From Sphaerimonospora thailandensis (GTDB lineage Bacteria > Actinomycetota > Actinomycetes > Streptosporangiales > Streptosporangiaceae), in NCBI RefSeq assembly GCF_016863115.1, contig NZ_BOOG01000008.1, positions 182,509 through 246,508 of the forward strand: 64,000 nucleotides of DNA. The letters run 5' to 3'. The notes below the pieces were generated by a model. The model saw only the letters and a program-made list of their open reading frames with translations. It ran no database searches and had not been told where the DNA came from. Each line of letters begins with the position of its first letter. Within the stretch, counting starts at the first letter, position 1. Positions 1-11,118 of the stretch are shown here, one piece after another. A program made the position numbers and the translations under genes.

Positions 1-130
1 ACATTAGAACAGAATTTCGAGACCTGTCGCAACTTTCAACGCGCGGTAAATACCGGCCCTGGAAACGGCTAACGATCTTGATCGATGGGCAGAAAGTCGG
101 CACACACCTCGCGTTCTGGAGAGTTGCGCC

Positions 131-415
131 ATGGCCTGGTCGCAGGACGAAGAGCGAATGCTTACGATGATCGAGCGGCATCTCACCGACGAAGACCCCA
201 AGCTGGCTGCCAGGATCGAGTCCTTCAACCAGAGGGTGGAGCGGAGGGAGCACGGCCGGCGGCGGACGGCCGATCGTGCCGCCGGCGGGGCAGGGGCCCG
301 CTGGCCACGCCGATCCACCATGATCATCACGTTGAGCTGGATGCTGATCGTGGTGCTGATCACGGCTCTGCTGATCATGGCTCTCCAGCACAACGCGGCC
401 GCCCTCCCGATCTGA
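131..415 (+). CDS. DUF3040 small membrane protein
   Basis: This 94-residue protein matches the actinobacterial DUF3040 family, whose N-terminus reads like 'LSxxExRxLxxIExxLxxxDPxLAxR'. Here the equivalent is 'WSQDEERMLTMIERHLTDED' followed by 'PKLAARIESF'. Residues 1-60 are charged and probably cytoplasmic. One hydrophobic helix follows at about residues 63-84, and the tail is short. The ATG has a GGAGAG ribosome binding site 8 bases upstream. The family has no established biochemical role; members are small single- or double-span membrane proteins of actinomycetes. A short palindrome (CGGTAAATACCG, near base 40) lies upstream but its role is unknown. The family call is firm; the function is not known. 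Confidence 0.85.
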   Translation: MAWSQDEERMLTMIERHLTDEDPKLAARIESFNQRVERREHGRRRTADRAAGGAGARWPRRSTMIITLSWMLIVVLITALLIMALQHNAAALPI

Positions 416-501
416 GCACGAGCTGTTACGCAGCCAGGCACCGACCACGATGACCGGTTTCCGCCAGCGTCCGTCGGGGACGGGGGCCGACGATTGGAGG
501 C

Positions 502-1005
502 ATGGCTTACGAGATCCGGGCTATCGAGCCCGCTGTAGTGGATCAACTCAGGAGAGTGGACGACGCGGGCCGGGAGCCGCGACAGGTCGCCGACACCGAG
601 GGCGGCAGCCCGCTGCGCTGCTGTCTGCGGCGGTCGGAGCCGGGGGAGGATACCCTGCTGGTCTCCTATTCGCCGCTGCGCCGCTGGATGGCCGAGACCG
701 GCGCCGATCCCGGTCCGTATGAGGAACTGGGGCCGGTGTTCATCCACGCGGGACCGTGTGCGGGGCCGCGACCGGGCTACCCGGAGGCGATGGGTGGGCC
801 TCGGCGCGTGTTCCGCGCCTACCGGGCCGACGGCTCCATCCTCGGTGGGCACCTGCTTGAGGAGCACCGCTCGACCGATCCCGCGATGGCGTCCGCGCTG
901 CTGGAATCACTCCTGGACAACCCGGAGGTCGCGTTGATCCACGTTCGCGCGGTGGAGTTCGGCTGCTTCCTGTTCGAAGCACGTCGCCCCGCCCCCACTC
1001 CGTGA
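502..1005 (+). CDS. DUF1203 domain protein
   Basis: This 167-residue soluble protein has the layout of the DUF1203 family: an N-terminal 'YEIRAIEP' strand, a middle 'PLRCCLRRSEPGE' segment, then 'LLVSYSPL' and 'ELGPVFIHAGPC', and a C-terminal 'IHVRAVEFGCFLFEARRP'. The Cys pair in 'LRCCLR' and the 'FIHAGPC' box are the family hallmarks. The start ATG follows GATTGGAGGC, a good ribosome binding site. No enzymatic role is established for the family. It is convergent with the penicillin-binding protein gene, and the spacer between them carries an unusual set of inverted repeats that begins at the 3' end of this gene. Confidence 0.85.
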   Translation: MAYEIRAIEPAVVDQLRRVDDAGREPRQVADTEGGSPLRCCLRRSEPGEDTLLVSYSPLRRWMAETGADPGPYEELGPVFIHAGPCAGPRPGYPEAMGGPRRVFRAYRADGSILGGHLLEEHRSTDPAMASALLESLLDNPEVALIHVRAVEFGCFLFEARRPAPTP

Positions 1006-1247
1006 TCTTGCGAATTCTCGCACGAAAGCCTCCCGACCTGCGCGGATCCATTCCGTGATCTTGCAGATAATCGCAGGCACGCCGTACGACCTGCGTCTAT
1101 GTATTAGCTGATCTTGCGGTCGCCGGGAAGTGCAAGATCACCGACAGTGTTTTCGCTGGTCAGTGGGTAGGCCTGCGAGAAACTGCAAGAACATGGACGT
1201 GAAGTGCCTGCTCATGGCGCCGACTGCGAGAATTCGCAAGATCACGG
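1000..1247. repeat. Cluster of GATCTTGC inverted repeats
   Basis: Bases 1000-1022 and 1225-1247 are perfect 23-bp inverted copies of each other (core GTGATCTTGCGAATTCTCGC). Between them are degenerate copies of the same unit: TCCGTGATCTTGCAG at 1052, GCTGATCTTGCGG at 1106, TGCAAGATCACCG at about 1131, and TGCGAGAAACTGCAAGAACA at about 1174. The left copy overlaps the last codons of the DUF1203 gene. The spacer separates two convergent genes, so the array may act as a bidirectional terminator or may be an extragenic palindromic or miniature mobile repeat. No transposase is nearby, and no target duplication is evident to me. Confidence 0.7.
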
Positions 1248-1294
1248 CAGGGGGAGGCTCTGGGCTCGTCTTGGTCTGGCTCTGTCCGATGGCC

Positions 1295-2917
1295 TTATCC
1301 GAGGGCCTTGAGGAAGGTGGCCGCGATCGGGGCGGCGACCGCGCCACCTCCGCCGCCGCCCTCGACCACGACGGCGAAGGCGAGATCGCCTCGGTAGCCG
1401 ACGAACCAGGCATGCGAGTCGAGCTCGGGGCCGGTGCCGAACTCGGCGGTCCCGGTCTTGCCCGCGGTCCCGGCCGGCAGGCCGGCGGTGCGTGCCGTGC
1501 CCTTGGTCACCACGGCCTTCATCATCGCGCGGAGCTGCTCGGCCACCCCGTCGGGCAGCGGCGCGGGCGAGGCCTTCTGCTTGAGAGACGGCACCAGCGT
1601 GGGCGGGCGCCACGACCCGTCGGCCACGGTGGCGGCGACCCCCGCCATCACCAGCGGGCTGGCGGTGATCTCGGCCTGACCGAAGGACTCGGCCGCCAGC
1701 TCGGCGTCGCTGGTCGCCTTGGGCATGCTGCCCGTCGTCGCCGGCACGCCGATGTTGAGCGGCCGGTTGAACCCGAAATCGCCCGCCAGGTCGTACAGCT
1801 TCTGCGCACCCAGCTTCTCGGCGGTCATCGGAGCGAACGTGGTGTTGCAGGAATGGGCGTAGGAGTCCAGGAACGACAGCGAACCGAACGACTCGTGGTC
1901 GGAGTTTCGGATCTTCAGGCCGCCGACGTTCGCTTCCGGAGGGCAGGTCACCGTCGAGGACGGGGTGACGCCGGTGGCCAGCAGCCCGGCGGCGGTGATG
2001 GTCTTGAACGTCGAACCCGGCGGATAGCGGCCGTCCAGGGCCCGGTTGAAGCCGCCCTGGCTGTTGACGACCGCGAGGATCTCACCGGACGAGGGCCGGA
2101 CGGCCACCAGGGAGGTGGGTTTGGGCAGGTCGCGTACGGCATCGGCCGCGGCCTTCTGCACCCGCGGATCGAGGCTGGTCCGCACGTCCTCGCCCCGCTT
2201 GCCCTTGATCGTGTGCAGTGTCTCGCTCTCGCTGCCGACGACCTGGATCTCGGTGGTCGGGGTGCCGGCGAGCCGCCTCTCGAAGGTCTCCTGCAGGCCA
2301 CCGCGTCCCACCGCGCCGCCCACACGATAGGCCGCGCCCAGCTTCTTGACGTCCTTGGCGGTGGCCTTGTCCAGAAATCCGACGAGTTGCTGCACCGAAC
2401 CGCCGTCGTCGCCGTCATCGATGCGGGCGCCGCCGGCATCCATGATCGCGGCCCTGGCCGGCCAGGTCGTCTTGATCGCCAAATGGTTGGCACCGCTCAG
2501 CGCGGGATGGACGGCGGCCGGAGACCAGTCCACCTTCCAGTGACGGTCCTTGACCACGAGCTGCAACTTGCCCTTATAGGTCCACTCGCCCACGTTCTTG
2601 AGGGACGCGGTCGCGGTGTAGGAGGCGGTGGAGCGGTCGTCGACAGGGTCGCTCACGCGCATGCCGGTGACGGTGACCTTGGTCGCGCCCAGGTTCTTCG
2701 TGAGCTCGGCATAGGCCGCCTCGAAGCCGGCGGCCGGGGCCGCGAGTTCGGCTTTCATGGCCGTGAGGTCCCCGCGTGACCATGCGGCCGTGAAGCGCTG
2801 GGCCGTCTCCAGCGGCGTTCCCCTGGTGTGCAGCAGGTAGTAGGCACCCCCCGCCCCGGCCGCCGCGGCCACCACGACCGCGGCAGATATGATCACGACC
2901 GTACGTCCTCGCGGCAC
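1295..2917 (-). CDS. Class B penicillin-binding protein (D,D-transpeptidase)
   Basis: Membrane-anchored peptidoglycan transpeptidase of 540 residues. The N-terminus has a signal anchor (residues 6-28), followed by an NTF2-like MecA_N-type domain (about 35-150), a dimerisation region, and a transpeptidase domain from about residue 240. The three penicilloyl-serine motifs are visible: SxxK as 'PGSTFKTI' (near residue 301), SxN as 'HSCNTT' (near 354) and KTG as 'GKTGTAEF' (near 486). The start is GTG. Architecture and length match actinobacterial PBPs of the PbpA/MecA-like group that cross-link peptidoglycan outside the membrane. It stands alone between the repeat spacer and an acyltransferase gene. 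Confidence 0.92.
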   Translation of the reverse strand: MPRGRTVVIISAAVVVAAAAGAGGAYYLLHTRGTPLETAQRFTAAWSRGDLTAMKAELAAPAAGFEAAYAELTKNLGATKVTVTGMRVSDPVDDRSTASYTATASLKNVGEWTYKGKLQLVVKDRHWKVDWSPAAVHPALSGANHLAIKTTWPARAAIMDAGGARIDDGDDGGSVQQLVGFLDKATAKDVKKLGAAYRVGGAVGRGGLQETFERRLAGTPTTEIQVVGSESETLHTIKGKRGEDVRTSLDPRVQKAAADAVRDLPKPTSLVAVRPSSGEILAVVNSQGGFNRALDGRYPPGSTFKTITAAGLLATGVTPSSTVTCPPEANVGGLKIRNSDHESFGSLSFLDSYAHSCNTTFAPMTAEKLGAQKLYDLAGDFGFNRPLNIGVPATTGSMPKATSDAELAAESFGQAEITASPLVMAGVAATVADGSWRPPTLVPSLKQKASPAPLPDGVAEQLRAMMKAVVTKGTARTAGLPAGTAGKTGTAEFGTGPELDSHAWFVGYRGDLAFAVVVEGGGGGGAVAAPIAATFLKALG

Positions 2918-3010
2918 CGTGTGACACCCCCTGAGGTCCGGATCGATCCCAGAGCCTAACGTGATCAGATGGAGATCCGCATCCCGGCTGCGTGCCGGCC
3001 CCCACAGCGA

Positions 3011-3661
3011 TCAGGTGGCCGCTTTGACGCTCGCCGCGTACTTCGGGACGTACTCCTGGCCTGACAGCCGCTGGACGGCCTCCATCACCTGATCGGTGAC
3101 CTCGCGCCGGTCGCGCGCCCGCCCGGGATCGCCGGCGAACGTCATCGGCTCGCCGATCCGGATGCCGATCCGGTACAGGCGCGGCACCGTGGCCCCCGGC
3201 GGCAGCACCTTGTCGACGCCCATCATCGCGACCGGGATCACCGGCGCGTGGGTGGTCAGCGCGAGCCAGGCGACACCGATCTTGCCGCGGTACAGGCGGC
3301 CGTCGGGAGAGCGGGTGCCCTCGGGGTAGATGCCGAACAGTTCGCCGGCCTTCAGCACCTCCACGGCCGAGTCGAGCATGGCCTGGGCGGCCGACGCGTT
3401 CTCCCGGTCGATCGACACCGTCCCCATGCCGCGCATCCACAGGGCGGTCAGCGGGTTGCCGGTGAAGTACTCGTTCTTGGCCACGAACCGCACCGGCCGG
3501 GGCAGCACCGCGGGCAGGATGAAGGAGTCGAGCACGGACAGGTGGTTGGAGGCGAGGATCGCCGGCCCGCTCGCGGGGACGTTGCCCCTGCCCTCGACCT
3601 TCGGTCGCCACAGCAGGCGCATCAACGGAACACTGATGATCTTGCTGGCGCGGTAAAGCAC
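3011..3661 (-). CDS. 1-acyl-sn-glycerol-3-phosphate acyltransferase family protein
   Basis: PlsC-type acyltransferase that transfers an acyl group to lysophosphatidic acid or a related acceptor at the inner face of the membrane. Catalytic block I is 'NHLSVLD' (HxxxxD), block III is 'YPEGTRSPDGRLYRGK', and block IV is 'APVIPVAMMG'. The family usually has 200-260 residues; this one has about 216. I place the start at the GTG at 3661 because GGAGGAG lies about six bases upstream; a GTG at 3682 in the same frame has no such site. Substrate specificity cannot be read from sequence. Confidence 0.9.
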   Translation of the reverse strand: MLYRASKIISVPLMRLLWRPKVEGRGNVPASGPAILASNHLSVLDSFILPAVLPRPVRFVAKNEYFTGNPLTALWMRGMGTVSIDRENASAAQAMLDSAVEVLKAGELFGIYPEGTRSPDGRLYRGKIGVAWLALTTHAPVIPVAMMGVDKVLPPGATVPRLYRIGIRIGEPMTFAGDPGRARDRREVTDQVMEAVQRLSGQEYVPKYAASVKAAT

Positions 3662-4010
3662 GGACTCTCCTCCATCGGGCACGTGCGATCAACCTTAGGC
3701 CGCCGCGCACGTGATTGTGCCGTCGCCACGTGTGGCGTGCTCAGGTTTTGTACGGCACAGCCAACCGGGTGGAGGTGATACGCGGACGCCCCACGAGAAC
3801 GAGTCTCGCGGGGCGCCCACGCGAAGGCCGATGTGGCGGTCGCCTCCTCGGCGAGAGGCACAACACGGCTCCAGCCGAACGGTATTCCGTGAAGGCGATA
3901 ATTGCGGCCCGGGGGACACAGACCACATCGACCGGTACCGACTCTAACCGACTCTCGGCCCTTGTTATTCCATCGGTCCCCCATGTCCTGGCATAGCCCC
4001 GGAACAGGGA
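3662..4010. other. Spacer with strong hairpin, no gene seen
   Basis: No convincing gene was found in this 349-base stretch. It contains a hairpin at 3787-3798 (CGCCCCACGAGA) paired with 3804-3815 (TCTCGCGGGGCG), with one A-C mismatch and a 5-base loop. It lies downstream of the DUF2809 gene and may terminate that transcript. There is no U tract. The end near 3662 should hold the promoter of the acyltransferase gene, but I cannot identify it. Confidence 0.45.
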
Positions 4011-4418
4011 TCAGCCTGGCCGGGCCGTACGGCAGGTCAGGCGATGTGCCGTCCAGCCCACGCCTGCGCCGATGGCGTACCAGAACAGGTCGGGCGGGTT
4101 GAACGAGGTGCCGAACACCAGGCGGGCGAGCACGCTGCGCGCGGCGAGTTCCTCCGGGACGCCGGTCAGCTGGAAGAACTCCACCGCCCAGCTCGCCGCG
4201 AGCGCCACCGAGGCGGCGCGGGCGGGCCGCGTACGGGGAGCGGCCGCCAGGACCAGCGCGTACAGCAGCAGCGTGTAAAGGGCGTCCCCGCCGTACTTGG
4301 CGACCGGCCCGTCGGCCACGGCCCGGATCCCGAGCCCGGCGGCGACGGTGAGCAGGGCGGCGAGCACCGCGACCGGGCGAGCGACCGGGCGTGGCTCCGA
4401 AGCAGACATGACCGCCAT
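4011..4418 (-). CDS. DUF2809 membrane protein
   Basis: Small polytopic membrane protein of about 135 residues with four predicted hydrophobic helices. The family hallmarks are 'KYGGDALYTLLLYALV' in the middle and 'AVEFFQLT' plus 'LARLVFGTSFNPPDLFWYAI' near the C-terminus. These fit DUF2809, a family related in appearance to VanZ-like small membrane proteins and without known function. Three ATG codons (4433, 4418 and 4409) are possible starts; none has an ideal ribosome binding site, so the N-terminus is uncertain by up to eight residues. It lies just downstream of the epoxide hydrolase and could share its transcript. Confidence 0.75.
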   Translation of the reverse strand: MAVMSASEPRPVARPVAVLAALLTVAAGLGIRAVADGPVAKYGGDALYTLLLYALVLAAAPRTRPARAASVALAASWAVEFFQLTGVPEELAARSVLARLVFGTSFNPPDLFWYAIGAGVGWTAHRLTCRTARPG

Positions 4419-4462
4419 TTTCCCCACGATCATGCCCGGCGGCGCCGTCCGGCATGATCGGG

Positions 4463-5659
4463 TCAGCGTAGCTTCTGGAAGAACTCGCGGACGTCGCAGA
4501 CCAGTAGATCGGGGGCCTCCATCGCGAGGAAGTGGCCGCCCCTGTCGAGTTCGGTCCAGCGTGCGACGTCGTGGTCGCGCTCGGCCCATCGGCGGATGGT
4601 CACGTCATGGGCGGAGACCAGCACGCCGGTCGGCACCGTCCGGCGCTGGACCACCGCCCAGTCGCCCGCGCCCCATTCCCCACCGTCCTCGGCGCCAGTC
4701 TGGCCCCAGTCGTTCGCGGAGATCTCCTCGTAGTAGATCTGTGCGGCCGATCCGGCCGTGCCGGTCAGCCAGTACAGCGAGACGTCGGTCAGGATGCGGT
4801 CGCGATCGATGCTGTCCTCGGGCAGCCCCTCCTCCGGGTCGGTGAGCTCCTTGAACTTCTCCACGATCCAGGCGAGCTGGCCGACGGGCGAGTCGTGCAG
4901 GCCGTACGTCACGGTCTGCGGCCGTTTGGAGTTGCACTGCAGGTAGCCGTCGTTGAAGTTCTGCATCCGGTCCCAGCGTCTCTGCTCCACATCCGACAGG
5001 CCGTCCATCTCGCCTTCCTCACCGACCGGGAAGGTGAGCAGGGCGTTGATGTGGACGCCGATGACATGATCCGGGGCCTGCCGGCCCATCTGCGGGGCCA
5101 CCCACGCGCCGGTGTCGTAGCCCTGCACGCCGTACCGCTCGTAACCGAGCAGCGCCATCAGTCGCGTGAGCACAGCGGCCATCTTGGCCGCGTTCATGCC
5201 CGGGCCGGCCAGCGGTGTGGAGAATCCGAATCCCGGAAGTGACGGGATCACCAGGTGGAAGGCGGTGGCGGGGTCGGCGCCGTGCCCGCGGGGGTCGCTG
5301 AGCGGGCCGATGACGTCGAGGAAGTCCACTACGCCGCCCGGCCAGCCGTGCAGCAGCAGCAACGGCGTGGCGTCGGGCTCGGGAGAGCGTATGTGCAGGA
5401 AGTGGACGCTCTGCCCATCGATGGCGGTGAGGTACTGCGGGTGCTCGTTGAGCGCGGCCTCGTGCGCCCGCCAGTCGTAGCCCGTACGCCAGTATTCGGC
5501 GAGCTCCCTCAGGTAGTCCAGCGGAACTCCGCGGCTCCAGCCCACGCCGGGAAGCTCGTCCGGCCAGCGGGTGCCGGCCAGCCGGGCTGCCAGGTCGTCG
5601 AGCTCGGACTGGGGGATATCGATACGGAAGGGGCGGATGCCCTGCTGGGAATCGGTCAT
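4463..5659 (-). CDS. Epoxide hydrolase (alpha/beta-hydrolase, EHN domain)
   Basis: Hydrolyses epoxides to vicinal diols through a covalent aspartyl ester. The 398 residues comprise an N-terminal EHN domain (about 1-110, '[20 protein letters not shown]') and an alpha/beta-hydrolase core. The oxyanion-hole motif is '[10 protein letters not shown]', the nucleophile elbow is 'VQGYDTGAW' (Asp near residue 180), and the catalytic His lies in '[13 protein letters not shown]' (near 374). It is divergent from a WYL-domain regulator across a 62-bp spacer that contains a perfect 7-bp-arm palindrome. The regulator is the likely controller. The physiological substrate cannot be predicted. Confidence 0.93.
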   Translation of the reverse strand: MTDSQQGIRPFRIDIPQSELDDLAARLAGTRWPDELPGVGWSRGVPLDYLRELAEYWRTGYDWRAHEAALNEHPQYLTAIDGQSVHFLHIRSPEPDATPLLLLHGWPGGVVDFLDVIGPLSDPRGHGADPATAFHLVIPSLPGFGFSTPLAGPGMNAAKMAAVLTRLMALLGYERYGVQGYDTGAWVAPQMGRQAPDHVIGVHINALLTFPVGEEGEMDGLSDVEQRRWDRMQNFNDGYLQCNSKRPQTVTYGLHDSPVGQLAWIVEKFKELTDPEEGLPEDSIDRDRILTDVSLYWLTGTAGSAAQIYYEEISANDWGQTGAEDGGEWGAGDWAVVQRRTVPTGVLVSAHDVTIRRWAERDHDVARWTELDRGGHFLAMEAPDLLVCDVREFFQKLR

Positions 5660-5680
5660 GACTGCGACGTTAGGAGCCGG

Positions 5681-5701
5681 TTAGGACGGCTTCGGTCCTA
5701 A
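5681..5701. promoter_or_regulatory. Palindromic operator between hydrolase and WYL regulator
   Basis: Perfect inverted repeat TTAGGAC-N7-GTCCTAA in the divergent spacer, with another half-site TTAGGA at about 5670. It sits 20 bases before the ATG of the WYL regulator and 22 bases from the hydrolase start. This is the natural position for a site bound by the regulator. Assignment to that regulator is an inference from position. Confidence 0.5.
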
Positions 5702-5721
5702 GGCCGGGCAATCTTGGTGAC

Positions 5722-8018
<2,297 letters not shown>

Positions 8019-8114
8019 TTCGGGTGGGCCGGGCGGTGGTTCCCCGTCGCTCGGCCCACGCACGATGACCTACCGCCGGGCGGCCACCTCACGCGCTCAT
8101 CACCCGAACCGTGC

Positions 8115-9086
8115 TCACCGAGACCGGTCGGCGGGCGGGATGTTCAGCCTGTCGACGGCCTCGCGGCGTCGGCGCTCCGGGCGGCGGTCGTAGCGTGCGG
8201 TGGTGGCGGGGGAGGCATGGCCGACCAGGGCCTGGGCGGTCGCGAGGTCGACTCCGGCGTCGAGGAGCTCACCGATGAACGTGCGGCGGAAGTCGTGCGG
8301 GGTTCGCTTCGACGCGCCGGCCGAGGCCAGGCGGCGGGAGACGATGTCGGCTACGGCCTGCCCGGTCATGTGGGCCGGCCGTAGCCGTCCCGCCTTGTTG
8401 ATGGGGCAGAACAGCGGACCCGACGACCTGCCCCGCACGTCCAGCCACAGCTCGAGCCGTTCGACCGCCTCCGCTGTGAGGTAGACCAGACGCTCCTTGT
8501 CGCCCTTGCCGCGCACACGCAGGGACCTGGCGTCCAAATCGAGGTCGGCCAGTGTGAGACCGGCGATTTCCGCCCGCCGGCAGCCGGTCGAGTACAGCGC
8601 CGCGAGCATGGCCCCGTCCCGCCTTCCGGCGGGGGAGGGGTCCTCGTCGCACGCGGCGAGCGTCGCGGTGAGGATCTCGGCCTGGACATGCCGCCCCGCC
8701 GGCACCCGCGTGTGTGCGTAGGCCGGAAGGTCGGCGGCCCGCTGGTAGTCCTCGCCGCTCATCAACCCGAGCCGCCAGGCCTCCTTCAGCACCCGGCGCA
8801 GCGCGACCAGGTGCTTGTTCACGTGGGCTGGAGACCACCCCTGCTCACGCATCAGCGTGCGCAGCTTGACCGTGTGCTCGTACCGCAGCAGTTCCCAGGG
8901 CTGGCCCGCACCGGTGGCCTGGGGGTCGCCGGTGATGAGACGGGCGATGCGATCGAGACAGCCCCGCATGGTGCGCCGGGACTCAGAGCTGGGGAGGCCG
9001 TCGAGGTACACGTGGTAGGGGTCGGGTGCGGCCTGCTCGGGCAGCTTACGCTCGGGCGGGGCGGGCGGCATGGCAGGCACGTTCAC
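8115..9086 (-). CDS. Tyrosine recombinase / site-specific integrase
   Basis: 323-residue recombinase with an N-terminal core-binding domain (about 20-125, 'WSPAHVNKHLVALRRVLKEA') and a C-terminal catalytic domain. All key residues are present: Arg I in 'YSTGCRRAEIAGL', the Lys beta-hairpin 'VRGKGDKERLVYL', Arg II in 'TPHDFRRTF' (HxxR), His III in 'LVGHASPATTARYDRR' and the Tyr nucleophile in the same motif. It therefore looks active. No tRNA, attachment site or phage genes are next to it, so it may be a chromosomal or stranded integrase. It sits at the edge of the decayed xylanase region. Confidence 0.92.
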   Translation of the reverse strand: MNVPAMPPAPPERKLPEQAAPDPYHVYLDGLPSSESRRTMRGCLDRIARLITGDPQATGAGQPWELLRYEHTVKLRTLMREQGWSPAHVNKHLVALRRVLKEAWRLGLMSGEDYQRAADLPAYAHTRVPAGRHVQAEILTATLAACDEDPSPAGRRDGAMLAALYSTGCRRAEIAGLTLADLDLDARSLRVRGKGDKERLVYLTAEAVERLELWLDVRGRSSGPLFCPINKAGRLRPAHMTGQAVADIVSRRLASAGASKRTPHDFRRTFIGELLDAGVDLATAQALVGHASPATTARYDRRPERRRREAVDRLNIPPADRSR

Positions 9087-9183
9087 ACCCGCTGATCATA
9101 GTATGAATCTACAATGTAAAGAACGCGGGAAGGGGCAGAACCTCAGCGATCTCTGCCTCGTCGGCCGAACACCACCAACAACC

Positions 9184-9825
9184 TCACCGAGAGGAGCCCC
9201 CGGGTTTGCGGGCGGCGAAGCGTTCGATGATGCCGAGCTTGAACCGGTCGTGCCGCTCTATGTCGAATCCCATCGTGCGCACGTCACGCAGTGGACGGCG
9301 GCGCCAGTGCTCCCCGTACATGGGCACGCTGAAGGCGTCGATCAGCCACTGCAGCCCGCGTACCGGCCAGGCGGACGACTCCACGTGATCGGCCAGGAGC
9401 AGCCGGCCGCCCGGGCGGAGCACCCGCGCCATCTCGGCGAGTGCCTTACGTTCGTCCTCGATCGCGCACAGTGAGAACGTGCAGACGACCGTGTCGAAGC
9501 GGCCGTCGGTGAAGCCCAGTGTCCGTGCGTCACCCTGCTGGAGATCGACCCGGCGTCCGGTCTCGTCCGCGCGGCGCCGGGCGACCGCCAGCATGGAGGG
9601 GCTCCACTCCACGCCGGTCAGCCGGACGTCATGCGAGTAGTGATTGAGATTAAGTCCGGTGCCCACGGCCACTTCCAGGACGTCGCCGGTTGCCTGCCCG
9701 CACACCCATGCGCGGGTGTCGGCGAAGAAGCGGCGCTCGGCGAAGACCATCTGCCGGTCGTACGACTCTGCCTGGCGGTCCCAGTATCGGCGCAACCGCC
9801 CATCCCGGGGGGAGGAATCGGACAT
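9184..9825 (-). CDS. Class I SAM-dependent methyltransferase
   Basis: A UbiE/Methyltransf_11-type methyltransferase of about 213 residues. Motif I is 'DVLEVAVGTGLNLNHY', motif II is 'LQQGDARTLGF' with 'FDTVVCTFSLCAIEDE', and motif III is 'RVLRPGGRLLLADHVES'. The substrate is not evident; the C-terminus ('GFDIERHDRFKLGIIERF') resembles small-molecule methyltransferases related to phosphatidylethanolamine or quinone methylation. I place the start at ATG 9825, which leaves the usual N-terminal 'YWDRQAESYDRQM' intact. An upstream start at 9873 adds 16 residues without family support. Confidence 0.85.
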   Translation of the reverse strand: MSDSSPRDGRLRRYWDRQAESYDRQMVFAERRFFADTRAWVCGQATGDVLEVAVGTGLNLNHYSHDVRLTGVEWSPSMLAVARRRADETGRRVDLQQGDARTLGFTDGRFDTVVCTFSLCAIEDERKALAEMARVLRPGGRLLLADHVESSAWPVRGLQWLIDAFSVPMYGEHWRRRPLRDVRTMGFDIERHDRFKLGIIERFAARKPGGSSR

Positions 9826-10158
9826 GCGGTCACCGTATCCGCCGTGAGGAGCGGGATCAACGTCGCGATACACCAGGAACCGCCGTGAAGTCGTGGCGGC
9901 GCTGCCACCTGGCTAGTAGGACCGGCCGATGTGAAGGTCAGGAGCAGCCCGACGGCCGGGAAGCCGGCCGGGGCGTACGGAGATCGCCGCGCAGAGCCGG
10001 CGCGACGGCGCGGATGGCGAGAGGCGGCGACCATCGGCTTCGGCTCGGGGGGCGTGGCCTGATGTTCATCCCGAGCGTGTTCGGTCAGGTGCTGGGGGCC
10101 TGTTTCTCTGAGGCGTGGCCGAATGTGAGCCTGGCCGGTACCGGTCAGGGGTGAAGGC
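9826..10158. other. 333-base spacer, no gene seen
   Basis: Lies between two leftward genes, the HxlR-type regulator and the methyltransferase. Reading all six frames gives only low-complexity Arg/Pro-rich translations with no family resemblance. I see no hairpin with a stem over nine bases and no promoter I would defend. Confidence 0.4.
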
Positions 10159-10530
10159 TCAGAGGCTTGTCTCTTCCCGCGTATCGAAAGCGTCGCGCGC
10201 GCGTTCGATGGTGGGCATGTGCTCCGAGGCCCACGCCAGCAATACGTCGATGGGCTGCCGCAGGGTCTTGCCGAGCGGCGTGATCCGGTACCTGACCGCC
10301 ACCGGACGGGTGGAGACAACCTCGCGTTCGATCACCCCGTTGCGCTCGAGTCGGCGAAGGGTGGCGGTCAGCGACTTCTGCGTGACCGCGGGAATGGCCC
10401 GGCGGAGCTCGTTGAAGCGGCAGGGGCGTTCGCAGAGCTCGTTGAGTACACCGAGGGACCACTTGTCGAGCACCTGATCGAGGAGCTCGCGGTGCGGGGC
10501 GTCGATGCGGAGTTCGCCGTCGGTATCCAT
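10159..10530 (-). CDS. HxlR family transcriptional regulator
   Basis: 123-residue winged-helix regulator. The HxlR signature is clear: 'DKWSLGVLNELCERPCRFNE' near the N-terminus, 'LRRAIPAVTQKSLTATLRRL' as the recognition helix region, then 'VIEREVVSTRPVAVRYRITP' as the wing. HxlR proteins usually sense reactive electrophiles or oxidants and control a divergent gene. Here the divergent neighbour is a RidA-family protein 79 bases away, and the spacer contains AT-rich sequence (TAGATATCTTATGGATACTT) suitable as an operator. The length is typical of the family. Confidence 0.92.
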   Translation of the reverse strand: MDTDGELRIDAPHRELLDQVLDKWSLGVLNELCERPCRFNELRRAIPAVTQKSLTATLRRLERNGVIEREVVSTRPVAVRYRITPLGKTLRQPIDVLLAWASEHMPTIERARDAFDTREETSL

Positions 10531-10609
10531 GGTGAAACCTGGTCTCGTTGAAGTGTCCTTCTTCTACTAGATATCTTATGGATACTTACTTTGAGAAGGA
10601 GAAACGGCC

Positions 10610-11020
10610 ATGACTGTCCAGCATTTCACGCCGGAAGGCATGATGCAGCCCACCCCCTACCACCACGTGGCCGTCGGCAGGGGCACGACTCAGGTACATG
10701 TCAGCGGGCAGGTCGCCCGCCTGGCCGACGGAACCCCGGTGGCCCCCGGCGATCTTGCCGGGCAGGTCGCCCAGGCCCTGCGGAACGCCGCCCTCGGCCT
10801 GGCGGGCGCGGGTGCCTCGTTCGCGGACGTGCTGCGCCTGACGTTCTACGTGACCCAGTGGAACCCGGAGAAGATCGGCGACTTCATGGCCGGCGTAGAG
10901 GCGGTCGCCGAAGAGATCAGCCTCCCGCTTCCCATGCCGCCGGCCAGCCTCATCGGTGTCGACTACCTCTTCGAGCCGGATGTGCTCGTTGAGGTCGAGG
11001 CAACCGCACTGCTCGACTGA
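10610..11020 (+). CDS. RidA/YjgF/UK114 family protein
   Basis: 136-residue member of the Rid family, whose best-known activity is hydrolysis of reactive enamine/imine intermediates from PLP enzymes. The fold markers are 'VHVSGQVARLADGTPVAPGD', 'QVAQALRNAALGLAGAGASF', 'VLRLTFYVTQWNPEKI' and 'PPASLIGVDYL'. The canonical RidA substrate-binding Arg of 'xxRxxxxV' is not preserved at 'PMPPASLIGVDYLF'. This points to one of the Rid2-7 subfamilies rather than the archetype. The ribosome binding site GAGAAGGAG lies at the right spacing before the ATG. It is divergent from the HxlR regulator, which probably controls it. Confidence 0.88.
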   Translation: MTVQHFTPEGMMQPTPYHHVAVGRGTTQVHVSGQVARLADGTPVAPGDLAGQVAQALRNAALGLAGAGASFADVLRLTFYVTQWNPEKIGDFMAGVEAVAEEISLPLPMPPASLIGVDYLFEPDVLVEVEATALLD

Positions 11021-11118
11021 TTCGGCGCACATGGGCCGGGTCGCGAAGGCGGCGAACTGGTGCCGGTGTCAGCTCTTGATGAACTGGTTGGTGGTTCCCT
11101 CGAAGGTTCCTACGCGGG

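Noticed and set aside
4..867. Long open frame on the minus strand across the DUF3040 and DUF1203 genes
   Set aside because: Arg/Pro-rich translation with no family features, fully antisense to two genes with recognised domains and ribosome binding sites; typical high-GC shadow frame.
1130..2779. 549-codon frame antisense to the penicillin-binding protein
   Set aside because: Low-complexity Gly/Arg/His translation; the opposite strand carries all three transpeptidase motifs.
8019..9183. Attachment site or tRNA next to the tyrosine recombinase
   Set aside because: No tRNA-like cloverleaf and no repeated core sequence seen on either side of the integrase; no phage or plasmid genes adjacent.
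10051..10154. Short rightward frame starting MFIPSVFG in the spacer after the methyltransferase
   Set aside because: No ribosome binding site, no homology and no coherent hydrophobic or charged pattern.
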